DNA of 64,000 nt from Mayamaea pseudoterrestris. Lineage: Eukaryota; Bacillariophyta; Bacillariophyceae; Sellaphorales; Sellaphoraceae. Positions 51,279 through 61,880 of the stretch are shown one piece after another (the first letter of the stretch is position 1; every line of letters starts with the position of its first letter). The stretch covers positions 310,001-374,000 of the forward strand of contig BROI01000012.1 of the NCBI GenBank assembly GCA_027923505.1. The letters are read 5' to 3'. The position numbers and the translations under genes were made by a program. The notes beneath the pieces were generated by a model that saw only the letters and a program-made list of their open reading frames with translations, ran no database searches and was not told the origin of the DNA.

Positions 51279-52197
51279 TTGCGCGCAACATTCCTGATTG
51301 GCAATGCATCAGCCATAAACGGAAACAGTATCCGAAGACTCGTTGAGTTTCATCGTTCCAAATATGACAACGAAGCGGAACGCAACTGCAAGCCAGCAGC
51401 AACAATTCAAGACTGCTTGTCAGAACTTGCAGCAGATCTTGCTGACGACTGCACCCAGTTCATGCCGGCGGATCGCATCTACGTCGAGCTGGGTGATGAC
51501 AATGACGCATATCCGATCGACGCAGCAGCATCGACTTTGCCAAAGGTGCGGACTGGCTCGGTAACATCCACTCTAAAAGGCTTCGTCATGGTTTGTTTCG
51601 ATGGCGAGGCGGCGCCGCCCGTGAAGATTCCTTCATCGCAATGCCGTCATTTGGAAGGAAAGGTCCCGTGCACTGTCATTTGGAATCCTGGTGCACAAGT
51701 CTCGCACCAATACGAGCCTAGTAGCTGCAGTGACGTGTCGTTCAATAGTAACAATGGCGTTGCGGAGGAAAAAGGTGTTGCTGCTGCTGCTGCATCTATC
51801 TACAAGGCCGCACACGCAAGTACCGCACCGTCGAGGAGGCGCTCGCCGAGGGAGGCTGGCAGCCGGTGCGCAGCAAGACCCACGTTATTTACCACCACGG
51901 CGTCACCACAGCCGACGGCCGCACGCGCAAGCAAACCTTTACCTTGGCGAAAACGTCCAGTGACTTTTGATCTCCAAAGGTGGCGCAAAGTGTTTTGAGT
52001 CGTTTGGATGAACAAGGTGATCCTATTCGTGTTGCGACGCGCAACGATTGCTGCTGCTGCTACTATCATTGCACCATTTGCAGGCAGATCAAGACGAAAG
52101 ATTCCTTTTCCAAAACGCAAGTTCGGAAAGGTTTATCCAAGTGCAAAGCGCCTTGCCAAGCGGCTTGCACGATCCAGCAGGTATCGCAGTTAGGCTT
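51279..52197 (+). pseudogene. Decayed tandem duplicate of the preceding acidic/Cys-pair gene
   Basis: The first half (51279 to about 51800) matches the upstream gene: PAATIQDCLSELAADLADDC, DRIYVELGDD, KVRTGSVTSTLKGFVMVCFDGEAAPPVKI line up with TIEDCFQEIEDAVEDC, DRIYVEPDQD and MRTGSVSYTFPGYVVVHFDGEPPPPVTV. The domain counterpart is in another frame (KYRTVEEALAEGGWQPVRSKTHVIYHH), so there is a frameshift near 51790. A TGA follows at about 51968-51970, after AKTSSDF. The rest (SVLSRLDEQGDP, CTICRQIKTKDSFSKTQV, SKCKAPC) runs on to about 52190. Protein similarity is low enough (about 35-45 per cent by eye) that the duplication is old, yet the domain stayed recognisable, so decay was later. Confidence 0.65.
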
Positions 52198-52329
52198 GCA
52201 CCAAAGGCACGTCTCGCGCAAGCCTTCGCTTTGGATGCAAGCGGCCAAAGGCAAACTGGTTCTTGACTACCTCGAAAATGAAATAACAAATACAACAAAA
52301 GAACATCTTTTGTTTCGTCTATTTTAATT

Positions 52330-52700
52330 TCCATTGTCTGTCAAACAATATCATGCCTGACAGTAGTGGACAGCATAACCTGAATAAGCAGTCATATGTC
52401 CCGAAGCCAATGATATTTTTCCCTATCAATCTACCGGTAGCACTTGATAGAGCTATTATTGCGGGGGGAACCCCGTCATTCCGGTGCAGGGGGAAGAAAG
52501 CCGCACCGGACAATTGAACACCAAGAAGCACATGCACCTACTCGAGACTTTACCTGATACCGCCTTACTACGCTCCGCGCGGCGAAAGCCTCGCGACGTC
52601 GATTCTCGTCTCCTCATTCTGTTGCACGAAGTCAACTGCAGACATCCGAGTCAAGCAGTTCCAGTACTTCATTAGATAGTCTCATAAGCTTCAGGCTACC
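52330..52700. other. Intergenic, with CTACCGGTAG palindrome
   Basis: Contains a perfect copy of the palindrome CTACCGGTAG at 52431-52440 and a GGGGGGAACCCC hairpin just after it. Base composition turns GC-rich from about 52460 onward, marking entry into the repeat-rich tract. Confidence 0.4.
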
Positions 52701-53549
52701 ATGGCTGACGCTCCTCCTGTCCCTCACGCCATTGGGGGCCCCGCCGGCATCTCGACCAACGCCTCACTCCTCGACTTCTTCGCCTCGCCGACCAACGACG
52801 CCCTTCGCGGCAACAGCCGCGCGTGGATTGAGCAGCTCGACCCACTCGTCCACGACTACGATGGCGCTGACATTCTCGAACGAATCGTCAGCGTGCCTCC
52901 GACGCGCGCCGGCGCTTACATCCGTTACCATCGCACGGAACCAGGCGACGCGATCGGGACGATCAAGGTTTACACTGGCTTTCAGCAGTACGTCGCGGGC
53001 CTCGTCATGACGCCCCTCGACGGGCGAGTCTACGCCACGCTGGGCAACCTCGTCGCCGGCCAAGGGCACTGTGTACGCATCGTGGAACGCGACTTCGACG
53101 CCCTACCGAACAAGACGATCCCAACGACCGACGATATCGCGTGCGCCTGGTGGGACGACCACGACTGGACCGGCATGCTAGGCAACTGCGTACTCCAAGA
53201 CCCGGGATTCGTGGATGACGGTTCGGTCGGCGACCCGCTTCCGGGACGCGTGGCGCGAGTGCGACGCACGTGCTACTTGCAGCACGAGCTGGTGGAGCTT
53301 CTGATGGATCACGACTACGAACCCGCCAAGGCCTACCGCACCGTGTTGCATCGCGCGCGAGCGCTCGACCAAGTCGACAATTATCGTGAACTACTCGACT
53401 TTCTCCTTGTCTGCGCCACCTCGGAGCGGAACAATCGACCGGCGTCGCTCGCCTTGGCGCCGCCGCCGGTGCCAGTGCTGATGACGCAATCCCTCGCCGA
53501 GCAGCGTGTCGCCGTGCATCGCATTCACGCGATCGTGAGGCTGTGGTGA
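52701..53549 (+). CDS. GC-rich orphan ORF whose 3' end lies in a Copia-like terminal repeat
   Basis: 282 residues starting in a good context (ACCATGGCT). Composition is unlike the host genes: strongly C/G at third positions (for example CTCGACTTCTTCGCCTCG). Sequence: acidic, with WIEQLDPLVHDYDGADILERIV, YIRYHRTEPGDAIGTIKVYTG and RTCYLQHELVELLMDHDYEPAKAYRTVLHRAR; no family recognised. The last eight residues and stop (about 53525-53549) belong to the 108-bp repeat that also ends the Copia element at its other side, so the natural C-terminus has been replaced. It may be a captured or truncated gene, or a Gag-like piece of another element. Confidence 0.45.
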   Translation: MADAPPVPHAIGGPAGISTNASLLDFFASPTNDALRGNSRAWIEQLDPLVHDYDGADILERIVSVPPTRAGAYIRYHRTEPGDAIGTIKVYTGFQQYVAGLVMTPLDGRVYATLGNLVAGQGHCVRIVERDFDALPNKTIPTTDDIACAWWDDHDWTGMLGNCVLQDPGFVDDGSVGDPLPGRVARVRRTCYLQHELVELLMDHDYEPAKAYRTVLHRARALDQVDNYRELLDFLLVCATSERNNRPASLALAPPPVPVLMTQSLAEQRVAVHRIHAIVRLW

Positions 53550-53632
53550 GCCGCGAGTGCCGCTGTGTCACCCTATCGGACATTCGGTGTGACTTGCCCG
53601 ATTTTCGCTGTTTTCGTTCGCATCCTGCAACT
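53525..53632 (-). repeat. Remnant 3' terminal repeat of the Copia element
   Basis: 108 bp, TCACGCGATCG...CCTGCAACT, identical by eye to 59792-59899. It directly follows the purine tract of the element on the minus strand, which identifies its inner edge as the start of the 3' LTR. The homology stops abruptly at 53525, inside the orphan ORF. Confidence 0.7.
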
Positions 53633-56600
53633 CCCCTCAAGTCATACCTAATAGTTAGATTCTTTGAAGAGCAGGTTCTTTAAGTGCTTGCTTGCCGTAG
53701 CCCGTGGAAGAAACTTGGTAAGTACATCCGCCGGGTTTGTCGTTCCCATGATGTGGTTGGAAATTAATAATTCCCGCCGCAATCGCTTCGCGTACACGGT
53801 GAAATGCCAGTGCATTGTGTCGCTTCGTCAGACTAGAGTGCGGTAGGTTGCTGCTTTGCGTTACCGACTTGTTGTCTCCAAACATCCATGAAGGTCCGTC
53901 GAGCGGAACTCCCAACATGCGTAGCGTGAAGCGAAGATCCATGATCTGCTCCGTGCTCACTCTCGCTGCTACAAACTCCGAGCCGTACGTCGCCGTCTCG
54001 ACCGTCGCTTGGCGTTTCGAAAACCAATCAACGACTGTTCCATTCAACATGTGTAGCATGCCCATCGCTGCCCGTCCCGTCGTGTAATCGTGGTACAGGT
54101 TCGCATCTTCGAACGTTGACATTCGCACCGCCTTGCCGCGCGGCGTGGGCATGTTCCACGGAAGCTCTTCGCAGATCTTGCCGTACACACTGTAATCCCA
54201 ATCCATCTTGTCAACTGTCGCGTATCGCTCGTCCGTTGGAATCGAAACGTTGAATCGAATCGCTCCATCCGGGTATCTTCGTAAGTATCCGCAAATATGC
54301 TTCAACCGTTCCAAGTGCCCCGCTCGTGGCGCAGCTCGGAATCTCCCCATAGTCATGACAGCACAGTGAATGTCGAATCGACATAAACTTACTGCCCATT
54401 GCAACGCACCAATTATCGATTGATACTTCGCAATTCCGTCGTCGTCAAGTTCTTTCGTTTCGTCGAGTTCCGGATGATCGCCGTCGCGTAGTGGACTTGT
54501 CTGCGGTCGCGGTTCCTCGCCGAACATTTCTTTGTAGTTCGCTAGTAGTCTTGTGACGTACTTCTTCGCTCCGAAGCAGAGTACGCCGTCGTCGTCTCGC
54601 CAAACGTCTGCGCCCAAATGATATGCCAATGGACCGACGCCCTTCAACTTGTAGTTGTAGTTCTCAATTAAAAGATCCGTTAGTTCCTTCGGATTCTTCA
54701 TCGCTATCGCTAAATCGTCGACATACACACAAACGTATTCGTAGTGCGTGCCTTTATCGCGCATCCACACGTCCGGTTCTGCGATACACGGCATGAAGCC
54801 AATGTCGCGGAGCGTGTCTGAAAAGTGCTCGTGCCAGCGTGCGCCTGACGTGCGAAGACCGTATAATGCCTTCACGATCGTGAGCGTGTGACCCTCGAGC
54901 TCCCCGAACTCCGGACCTGCCACGATATAAACCTTCTCTTTCGTTTTCGCTTCCAAGTATGCGTTGCCGACGTCAGCTGCCCACAGTTCCAGACCGTTGA
55001 GTTCCGCTAACATCGCTACCATTCGTAGACTTCGCAATGACACAACGCCCGAGTAAACTGAATCCTTCGGCGGCTCTGTCATATGTCCTCCTGCAACGAG
55101 TCGTGCTTTCCGTCGCAAATCGTGCTTGACATCGAATATCATGTGCACGTTTATTCGTTTCCACGGCGTCGGCATAACCTTACCGACTCCTTGATCTGCG
55201 AACGTGTCGTAATCATTTATCTGATTTAATTCCGTTCGAATCGCATCCGTCCACAGCGTGTTGCCGTTGATCTCGTCGAGAGCTTTCGCATCTTTATAAT
55301 TGCGCGGCAACCTTACGCCGAATTTGTAGCGTACGCCGTTTGCTTTCGATTTTCGTTTCGCCGCTGTTACCATCTGTCGAAACTTCTTTCGCTTCCGAGT
55401 GTAATGCTCCAGCTGCTTCCATCCTGGCTTGTCGAGTAAGCCGTGCTTGAGTCCATACTCTGCGATCGTTATCGGATCGTCCTTCTTCATGATCGCGAGA
55501 GGCTCCCACGTCGTCGTTCCGTCAGTCCACTCGACGAGAACGTTACTTGAACTTCCTTTGTATGTCGGATCGTTCGGTTTCAAATTAAGCTCGTGTCCGA
55601 TTACCTTCGTGAATACCCACTGAGTCGCCGGATCGTTTCGTATATCTTCGTCCATCTGTCGTTCGATTAAATCCGACAGTTCGTTGTAACTTATTAAGTC
55701 TTTCGCTGGCTCCTCTCCCATTTGGATTAGGAAACCTTTCGTCGTTTCGAGTAGCTCGTTATCGCGTACTTCGATATATTCGCATACAGTCGCCGCATTT
55801 TCTGACCGTTTTCGTGTTCCCTTACGAACGTAGGTCCGATGAGTTCGCTTGGGAGAAGCAGAGGGCATTTATTCCCTGATTCTTGCTCAGCCCCTTCTGA
55901 AGAACTCGCTGGTACGTTGGCGTGGTTCGCCATCGGAATTGTTTCGTCGTCGTTTCCTTCGTAGTTGTCGTGACTACTTTCTGTCACATGCGTGCTATGG
56001 TAGCGTCCTGTCGCGAGATCTGGAGTTTCAAAATTTCGCTCGCTTGCGCGTGTAGCTTCTTCAGAAATCTCCCCTCCAGACTCAGGGAAGGAAGGCAACT
56101 CGTGGTAACAAGTAGCTGCGCGAGACCACGTTGGAGCGCGGAATCGCCTGAAGCGTGTCGTCCGTCAGAACGAGAAAAGTCATGTGCGGACCGCTATTCT
56201 CTGCGATGCCCACGAATCGGCCGTTGCCAGATCGTACCGCCGAGGGAAAACTCCCCTGCGCCTCAAACGTGACCGGTTCCCACCACTTGAAATGTAACAA
56301 AGGCGAAATATCCGGCAGATTTCCGAACGCAACTTCCGTTGGCGTGCGCCATCCCAGCGATTTCGTCGCGAGGACGTTCAGTATCATGATTACGAATTTA
56401 ATCAGCAAAACCCAGCAATGGCCTGGCGAACCCGAATCTCGTTGGAGGTTCTCCATCATTGGCTTAATGTGCGACGTGTGACGTTCGCATGGATTTTGTT
56501 CTGGATGACCCGGTTCTGTGGTCACTTGAGGAATATTGTACATCCGACAGAGATCCTCACAGCCTTGCCAGTCTCCGACTTGGCATTGTCGCTGAGCAGT

Positions 56601-59600
56601 CCGTTAGGAGCGCCCACTTCGCGGATAAAATCCTCTAACGCGTTTGACATTTCGCTCTCCGACTTCATCGGGTAGCCGCGCGTGTAAAAACTTTCTCGTC
56701 CAACAAAGAGCTGCATCTTAGTAGCTCCCCATGCCCTAGAATTCCATCATCCAAAGCTGGCGTGTCAGAGTGTATCGTGTCCGTGGCGAATAGTTCGCGC
56801 AACCGCTGAACGTTCGCGGCCGGAAATCGTGATTTCGTGAGGTGTCGAAATGGTAATCGCGGGTGTGCGCTGAGATGATACCATGCTTCCGTGTGACGTA
56901 AAAGTCTGTTGAACGCGCTCAGTCGGGACCCATCCGAGGTACGGCCGAAGAGCATTATAGTCCGGTTCCTTGCTTCTTAGCTTCCGCAAATTAACGCGTG
57001 AAAACTGAGCGTGTCGCACGCACCGATTGATCAGTACGTCAAGTTCGTCGCCAGTGCGTGTCGGCGTGTGACGATTGCGGTGCGTGATACCGTCATCATC
57101 GAATCGTTCGTCGAAAGATCCATAATCATGATCTCGTTCGTCGAAATCGTCGTGCGCGTGCTCGACATCGTAAACAGTCGGGTCCCACGGCACGTCCGAC
57201 GTCATGATGACAGTCGGATACTTATCCAAATCATCGAACGTGGGTTTCGTCACGTCCAAGTACACCAGGCCATCGCGAATTGCCAATGGCAAAACGTAGC
57301 CTCCAATGTTCGTCGTAATTCGTTGCGTTCCGCCAAACATGGTCGGAATATCGTCGACGCGATGTCCCATTGCGCGCAATTGATTCGGGCAATGAATCGT
57401 CGGTCCGTCTCGCTTTAAAGCATACTGGTGACACAGAAGCAGAATGGTTTCGCCACTAAGGGTCTTTGCCAGTCCAGCTGCAGTGCCAATCTTGAGAGCT
57501 GGGACAATATGATCGTCAATACCAGTCACATCCACCTCGGCGTTCGTTTCCGAAACGACGAGCATGTCTCCTCCGCATAAGCCTCCGTTCGCGCCGCTGT
57601 CGATGAGCGCGCCTTCGTTGATCCGCTCGTAGTGTGCGCGATTGACGCGCATACGACGATGCATGTTGAAGCTGAATGTACCTCGTCCGGTGTTATCAGT
57701 CGTCAACGATCCTGTCACTTGCTGAGTTGTAGTACTCGCATTGTTCGCTTGCAGAACCGATCGTGCAGCCGTTGGACTGACATTCCACTATTGCCGGGCT
57801 GAATATTAATCGTGCCAGGAACGCTTGCGTGATCGTTCGCTACAGATTCCGTCGCGTGACGCTCTTGATGCGCCGCGTTGACTTGCGTCTGCGTCGTAGC
57901 CGTGCCTCGTTGGGTGCGCGGTCGCCATCCGTTTTCGGGTGTCTTGGGCGCCGTCGCACGCTTGTCCTTCAACTGCTTTCGCTGATCAAACTTCATCTCC
58001 AACCAGACTTCATCCTTCACGCTCGCGTGAGGTTTCTTCATGATCGCTGCAAATCGTTCCGCCGATAAGCCGCTTGGAGTCGCGCCGCCATTGCCGCCGC
58101 CGCCTCCTTTCGTTCCACTAGACTGCGCTTGATTGATTGTGCGCTTAGTCTTCGTCGTCGATGGGTGTTTCTTGTCATACTTGATGCAGCACTCTTCTAA
58201 GTGCGCGTACAACTGCGCGAAATTGTCTTCCGAGTCGTGTTGCCCCATGTGTTTCTTGATGGCAATCATTCCGTCAAAACCTGCTAGTGATGCGCTGAAT
58301 CCTGTGTGCTCGGAGAAAGCGTCGCGTAGCATGTCGTATCGTTGTAAACCTGTCAGAGCTTCTGCGTCCATTTCGAGCAGCCAGATGACTTTCTTGTAGA
58401 ACAGTGCGAGAAATTCGATCGTCGGCCGTGACCACTTCTCGGTCAGCCGCATTCCCTGCAGTTCCGTTCGCGCGCGTTCCTTCTCGATGTGAGCAGTAGC
58501 GCCTTCTTCGTATCGCGTTCGCAATCGTTGGTAGACTTCGCGTCCGTCCATCGTCTTCTTGAACTGCTGTACTGCGAGTGATGCAGACGGAGTTCGACAG
58601 TGCGTGAGAAAGATCCTGTATACAAACACATTCTTCTTTGCATACGCCTTCTGTTCTTTCGGTCCCTTTTCCTTCGGGTCATAATCGTCGTCAAAGACTT
58701 CGTGGAAGTCATGCAATGTAGCGATGACTTTCAACTCGGAAATCCACTGTTTCCACGAGGAATCCAGCTTCATTTCTTTACAATCCCTCGCCGAGAACTT
58801 GATAGACTTCGTAAATTGGTCTGAATACTTCTCGTCGTCTTCGTCGTCGCCGAGGTCCAGTACGGATGTCGGTGACTGCTTCGTGCCACGTCCACACTCG
58901 TCGGTGGCACCTTGTCGGCCGAGGCAGGCTTCGACTCGTTGCCTTCGTTCGTTAGCGTGGAGTCCTTGGATTCGTCCTTCTTGGATTCCGTTTCGCTTTC
59001 CTTCGCTGGAGGTTTCGCTCCGCTTCCGCTGCCCACGCTCGCAATGTTGCGCGCTTGGACTCGTTCCTTCGCTCGTGCTGTGACGAACGTCGCCAGCGTT
59101 TCGGTGGTCAGTTGCGACCATGTCTTGATGTCCGGCGACTCTTGCGCCAAATACCATTCGATCGCGTTCGTGATCGTGCGTTGTTTCATCTTCGTTAGCG
59201 AGTGTTCGCTCGTTTCCTGCGTGACATTGTCGCCATCGTCAGTCGTCGTCGTTGTCGTCGTCGTGACGTTCCACTTCGTCGCGAAATCGTCGTACTCCAT
59301 CTCGATCAGTTGCGTAAGCGATTCTACTCCGAGTTCGTCGAATAACTCCTTGAACTGAGGATCTTGGAAAACGCCTACGTTCTCTTCGTAAACATGCGCA
59401 AACGCCGCGTCTTTCTGCGCGCGAGTTTCCGCCATCGTTGTCGTCGTGACAATGTTCTTGCTATCACCTGCGGAACTTTCCGGGCCAAGAACCAACGTGC
59501 GTCCACGTTACTTCGTAAATCAATAGTACTCTTCGTCGATAAAGTCTCTATGCCGAGGCAATGAGTCTCAAGACAGTGTTAATCTTGTAACTTGTAAATC

Positions 59601-59791
59601 AAATCGTTGCACCTTTCGCTTGTAGCTGTCCTTGGATGGCCAATCCAAGCTTGCAGTTGCTACAATACGAGAGACGAATAAATCGCTTTCTTAACTCTTC
59701 AAGCTTAGTAAGTCTGCTTGTTTCTACTCTATATCGCACTAGTTTCAGCAATATACTTGTTGAATCGCTTCGAAGCCGTCGCTGCCACGCA

Positions 59792-59899
59792 TCACGCGAT
59801 CGTGAGGCTGTGGTGAGCCGCGAGTGCCGCTGTGTCACCCTATCGGACATTCGGTGTGACTTGCCCGATTTTCGCTGTTTTCGTTCGCATCCTGCAACT
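59792..59899 (-). repeat. Outer part of the 5' terminal repeat of the Copia element
   Basis: 108 bp identical by eye to 53525-53632. The 5' LTR should continue inward (towards about 59.55 kb), where AT-rich non-coding sequence precedes the Gag start near 59.45 kb; its inner edge and primer site could not be fixed. Its outer edge abuts the 172-bp tandem repeat with a two-base overlap (CT). Confidence 0.65.
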
Positions 59900-60484
59900 G
59901 GCGACAGTGCAGTGCAACCATGAAGCTCCCAAGTTCATTTCCAGTGACGGGCCCTCTGCGGCCACTGGGGTGGAATACGGAGGTGATTGTAAGGGCTGCA
60001 GTGTCAAGGGGAGTCAAGGCAGTGGTCAGTGGTCCTAGCAAGGCAAGAGCACAAGAGTTGTCAAGGTTCCTGGCGACAGTGCAGTGCGACCATGAAGCTC
60101 CCAAGTTCATTTCCAGTGATGGGCCCTCCGCGGCCACTGGGGTGGAATACGGAGGTGATTGTAAGGGCTGCAGTGTCAAGGGGAGTCAAGGCAGTGGTCA
60201 GTGGTCCTAGCAAGGCAAGAGCACAAAAGGTGTCAAGGTTCCTGGCGACAGTGCAGTGCAACCATGAAGCTCCCAAGTTCATTTCCAGTGACGGGCCCTC
60301 TGCGGCCACTGGGGTGGAATACGGAGGTGATTGTGAGGGCTGCAGTGTCAAGGGGATTCAAGGCAGCTGGCAGTGGTCCTAGCAAGGCATGAGCACAAGA
60401 GTTGTCAAGGTTCCTGGCGACAGTGCAGTGCGACCATGAAGCTCCCAAGTTCATTTCCAGTGATGGCCCTCTGCGGCCACTGTG
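59898..60484 (+). repeat. 172-bp tandem repeat, about 3.4 copies
   Basis: Units start CTGGCGACAGTGCAGTG at 59898, 60070, 60242 and 60414, an exact 172-bp period. Copies differ at only a few positions (for example GTGCAACC versus GTGCGACC, AGAGTTGTC versus AAAGGTGTC), so expansion was recent. The last copy stops inside GCGGCCACTG, where the 36-bp minisatellite begins. Small open frames on both strands repeat the same peptide and are not taken as genes. Confidence 0.95.
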
Positions 60485-60735
60485 CCAAAGCTCAAACCTG
60501 CTCCAATGAGCTAACCTGTGCCAATGCACCGACTTGCTCCAATGACCTAACCTGTGCCAATGCATGAACCTGCTCCATTGAGCTAACCTGTGCAAAAGCT
60601 CGAACTTGCTCCATTGAGCTGACCTGTGCCAATGCATGGCCTGCTCCATTGAGCGAACCTGTGCCAAAGCTCGAACCTGCTCCAATGAGCTAACCTGTGC
60701 CAAAGCTCAAACCTGCTCCAATGAGCTAACCTGAG
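60485..60735 (+). repeat. 36-bp minisatellite, first block
   Basis: Seven or so units of ACCTGTGCCAATGCACGA + ACCTGCTCCAATGAGCTA; the 36-bp unit is itself a dimer of related 18-mers sharing ACCTG-n-n-CCAATG. Neighbouring units vary at a few positions (GCACGA/GCACCG/AGCTCG; AATGAG/ATTGAG). Confidence 0.93.
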
Positions 60736-61010
60736 TCCCGACTCTCTCCAGTGACGCTAACGCCTGTGAACGGAGGTGATAGTAGGCTGCTGTCAAGGGA
60801 GCCAAGCAGTTCAGTGTCCTAGCAAGGCAAGATGGCGTTCCTGAGTGCAGTCAAATGAACGTTCTGCCCTCTGCCGGACTGGAGGGTGTAAGGCTGCAGT
60901 GTCAAGGGATCAAGCACTGGCTGTCCTGCAAGGCAAGAGCGTTCAGTTCCTGGCCAGTGCATGCGACCATGAAGCTCCAAGTTCATTTCCAGGAGCCCCT
61001 GCGCACCGGC
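60736..61010 (+). repeat. Degraded 172-bp repeat copies between minisatellite blocks
   Basis: Recognisable pieces of the 172-bp unit in the right order (AACGGAGGTGATAGTA, GGCTGC, GTCAAGG, TCCTAGCAAGGCAAGA, then again GGCTGCAGTGTCAAGGGATCAAGCA, GCAAGGCAAGAGC, GACCATGAAGCTCCAAGTTCATTTCCAG), about one and a half copies, but with many 1-10-base losses and few substitutions. Confidence 0.75.
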
Positions 61011-61790
61011 AAACCTGCTCCAATGAGCTAACCTGTGCCAATGCACTGACTTGCTCCAATGACCTAACCTGTGCCAATGCACGAACCTGCTCCATTGAGC
61101 TAACCTGTGCCAATGCATGGCCTGCTCCATTGAGCAAACCGGTGCCAATGCATGGCCTGCTCCATTGAGCTAACCTGTGCCAAAGCTCGAACCTGCGCCA
61201 ATGAGCTAACCTGTGCCAATGCACGAACCTGCTCCAATGAGCTAACCTGTGCCAGTGCACCAACTTGCTGCAATGAGCGAACCTGTGCCAATGCACCGAC
61301 TTGCTCCATTGAGCTAACCTGTGCCAATGCACGAACCTGCTCCAATGAGCTAACCTGTGCAAAAGCTCGAACCTGCTCCATTGAGCTGACCTGTGCCAAT
61401 GCACGAACTTGCTCCATTGAGCGAACCTGTGCCAATGCACCGACTTGCTCCATTGAGCTGACCTGTGCCAATGCACGAACCTGCTCCAATGAGCTAACCT
61501 GTGCCAATGCACCAACTCGCAGCAATGAGCGAACCTGTGCCAATGCACCGACTTGCTCATGGCTGACTTGCCATTCATGAGCTAACCTGTGCCAATACCG
61601 GAGCGAACCTGTGCCAAAACTTGAACCTGCTCCAATGAGCTACCTGTGCCAATGCACCGACTTGCTGCAATGACCTAACCTGTGCCAATGCACGAACCTG
61701 CTCCAGTGAGTGAAGCAGCGCCAATGCACCAACTTGCATCAATGCGTTAACCTGCGCCAATGAGCTGTCAGTGATGTGACAGGCCAGTGA
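61011..61790 (+). repeat. 36-bp minisatellite, main block (about 21 units)
   Basis: Same 36-bp (2 x 18) unit as at 60485, some units missing a few bases towards 61560-61790. Because the period is a multiple of three and the unit lacks stops in several frames, it gives long periodic open frames on both strands (ANARTCSNELTC on the plus strand, ALAQVSSMEQVR and VHWHRLAHWSRF on the minus strand). These are treated as by-products of the repeat. Confidence 0.93.
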
Positions 61791-61880
61791 AGTTAAGTAA
61801 TGGGTAGAAATCCAATAGTACATTGCGCTATACTTGTTAAATCAATACCACTGCCAACCAGTGTAGTTAACCAGCATGGG

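Larger units (their letters stand above)
53525..59899 (-). mobile_element. Ty1/Copia (CoDi-like) LTR retrotransposon, broken
   Basis: A minus-strand Copia element. In transcription order, with rounded limits: Gag (about 59.5-57.7 kb), aspartic protease (about 57.6 kb, LIDSGANGGLCGG), integrase (about 57-55.8 kb), reverse transcriptase (about 55.5-54.3 kb, YVDD box in YVCVYVDDLAIAM) and RNase H (about 54.1-53.7 kb, with FGDNKSV). This Gag-PR-IN-RT-RH order defines Copia. A purine-rich tract (GAGGGGAG on the minus strand) precedes the 3' repeat. The coding region is broken, with roughly four to six interruptions, so it is inactive and of moderate age. The 3' terminal repeat is reduced to 108 bp and no target-site duplication is visible, so the ends have been rearranged. 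Confidence 0.8.

Noticed and set aside
53525-53632. The 108-bp repeats as a long target-site duplication
   Set aside because: Far too long for a Copia integrase, and the inner edge follows the purine tract exactly, as an LTR does.
60943-61580. Periodic open frames on both strands as repeat-protein genes
   Set aside because: The same 36-bp minisatellite opens several frames at once, with no start context, flanking exon or selection for one frame.
59898-61790. CRISPR array
   Set aside because: Tandem repeats without unique spacers, in a eukaryotic setting.
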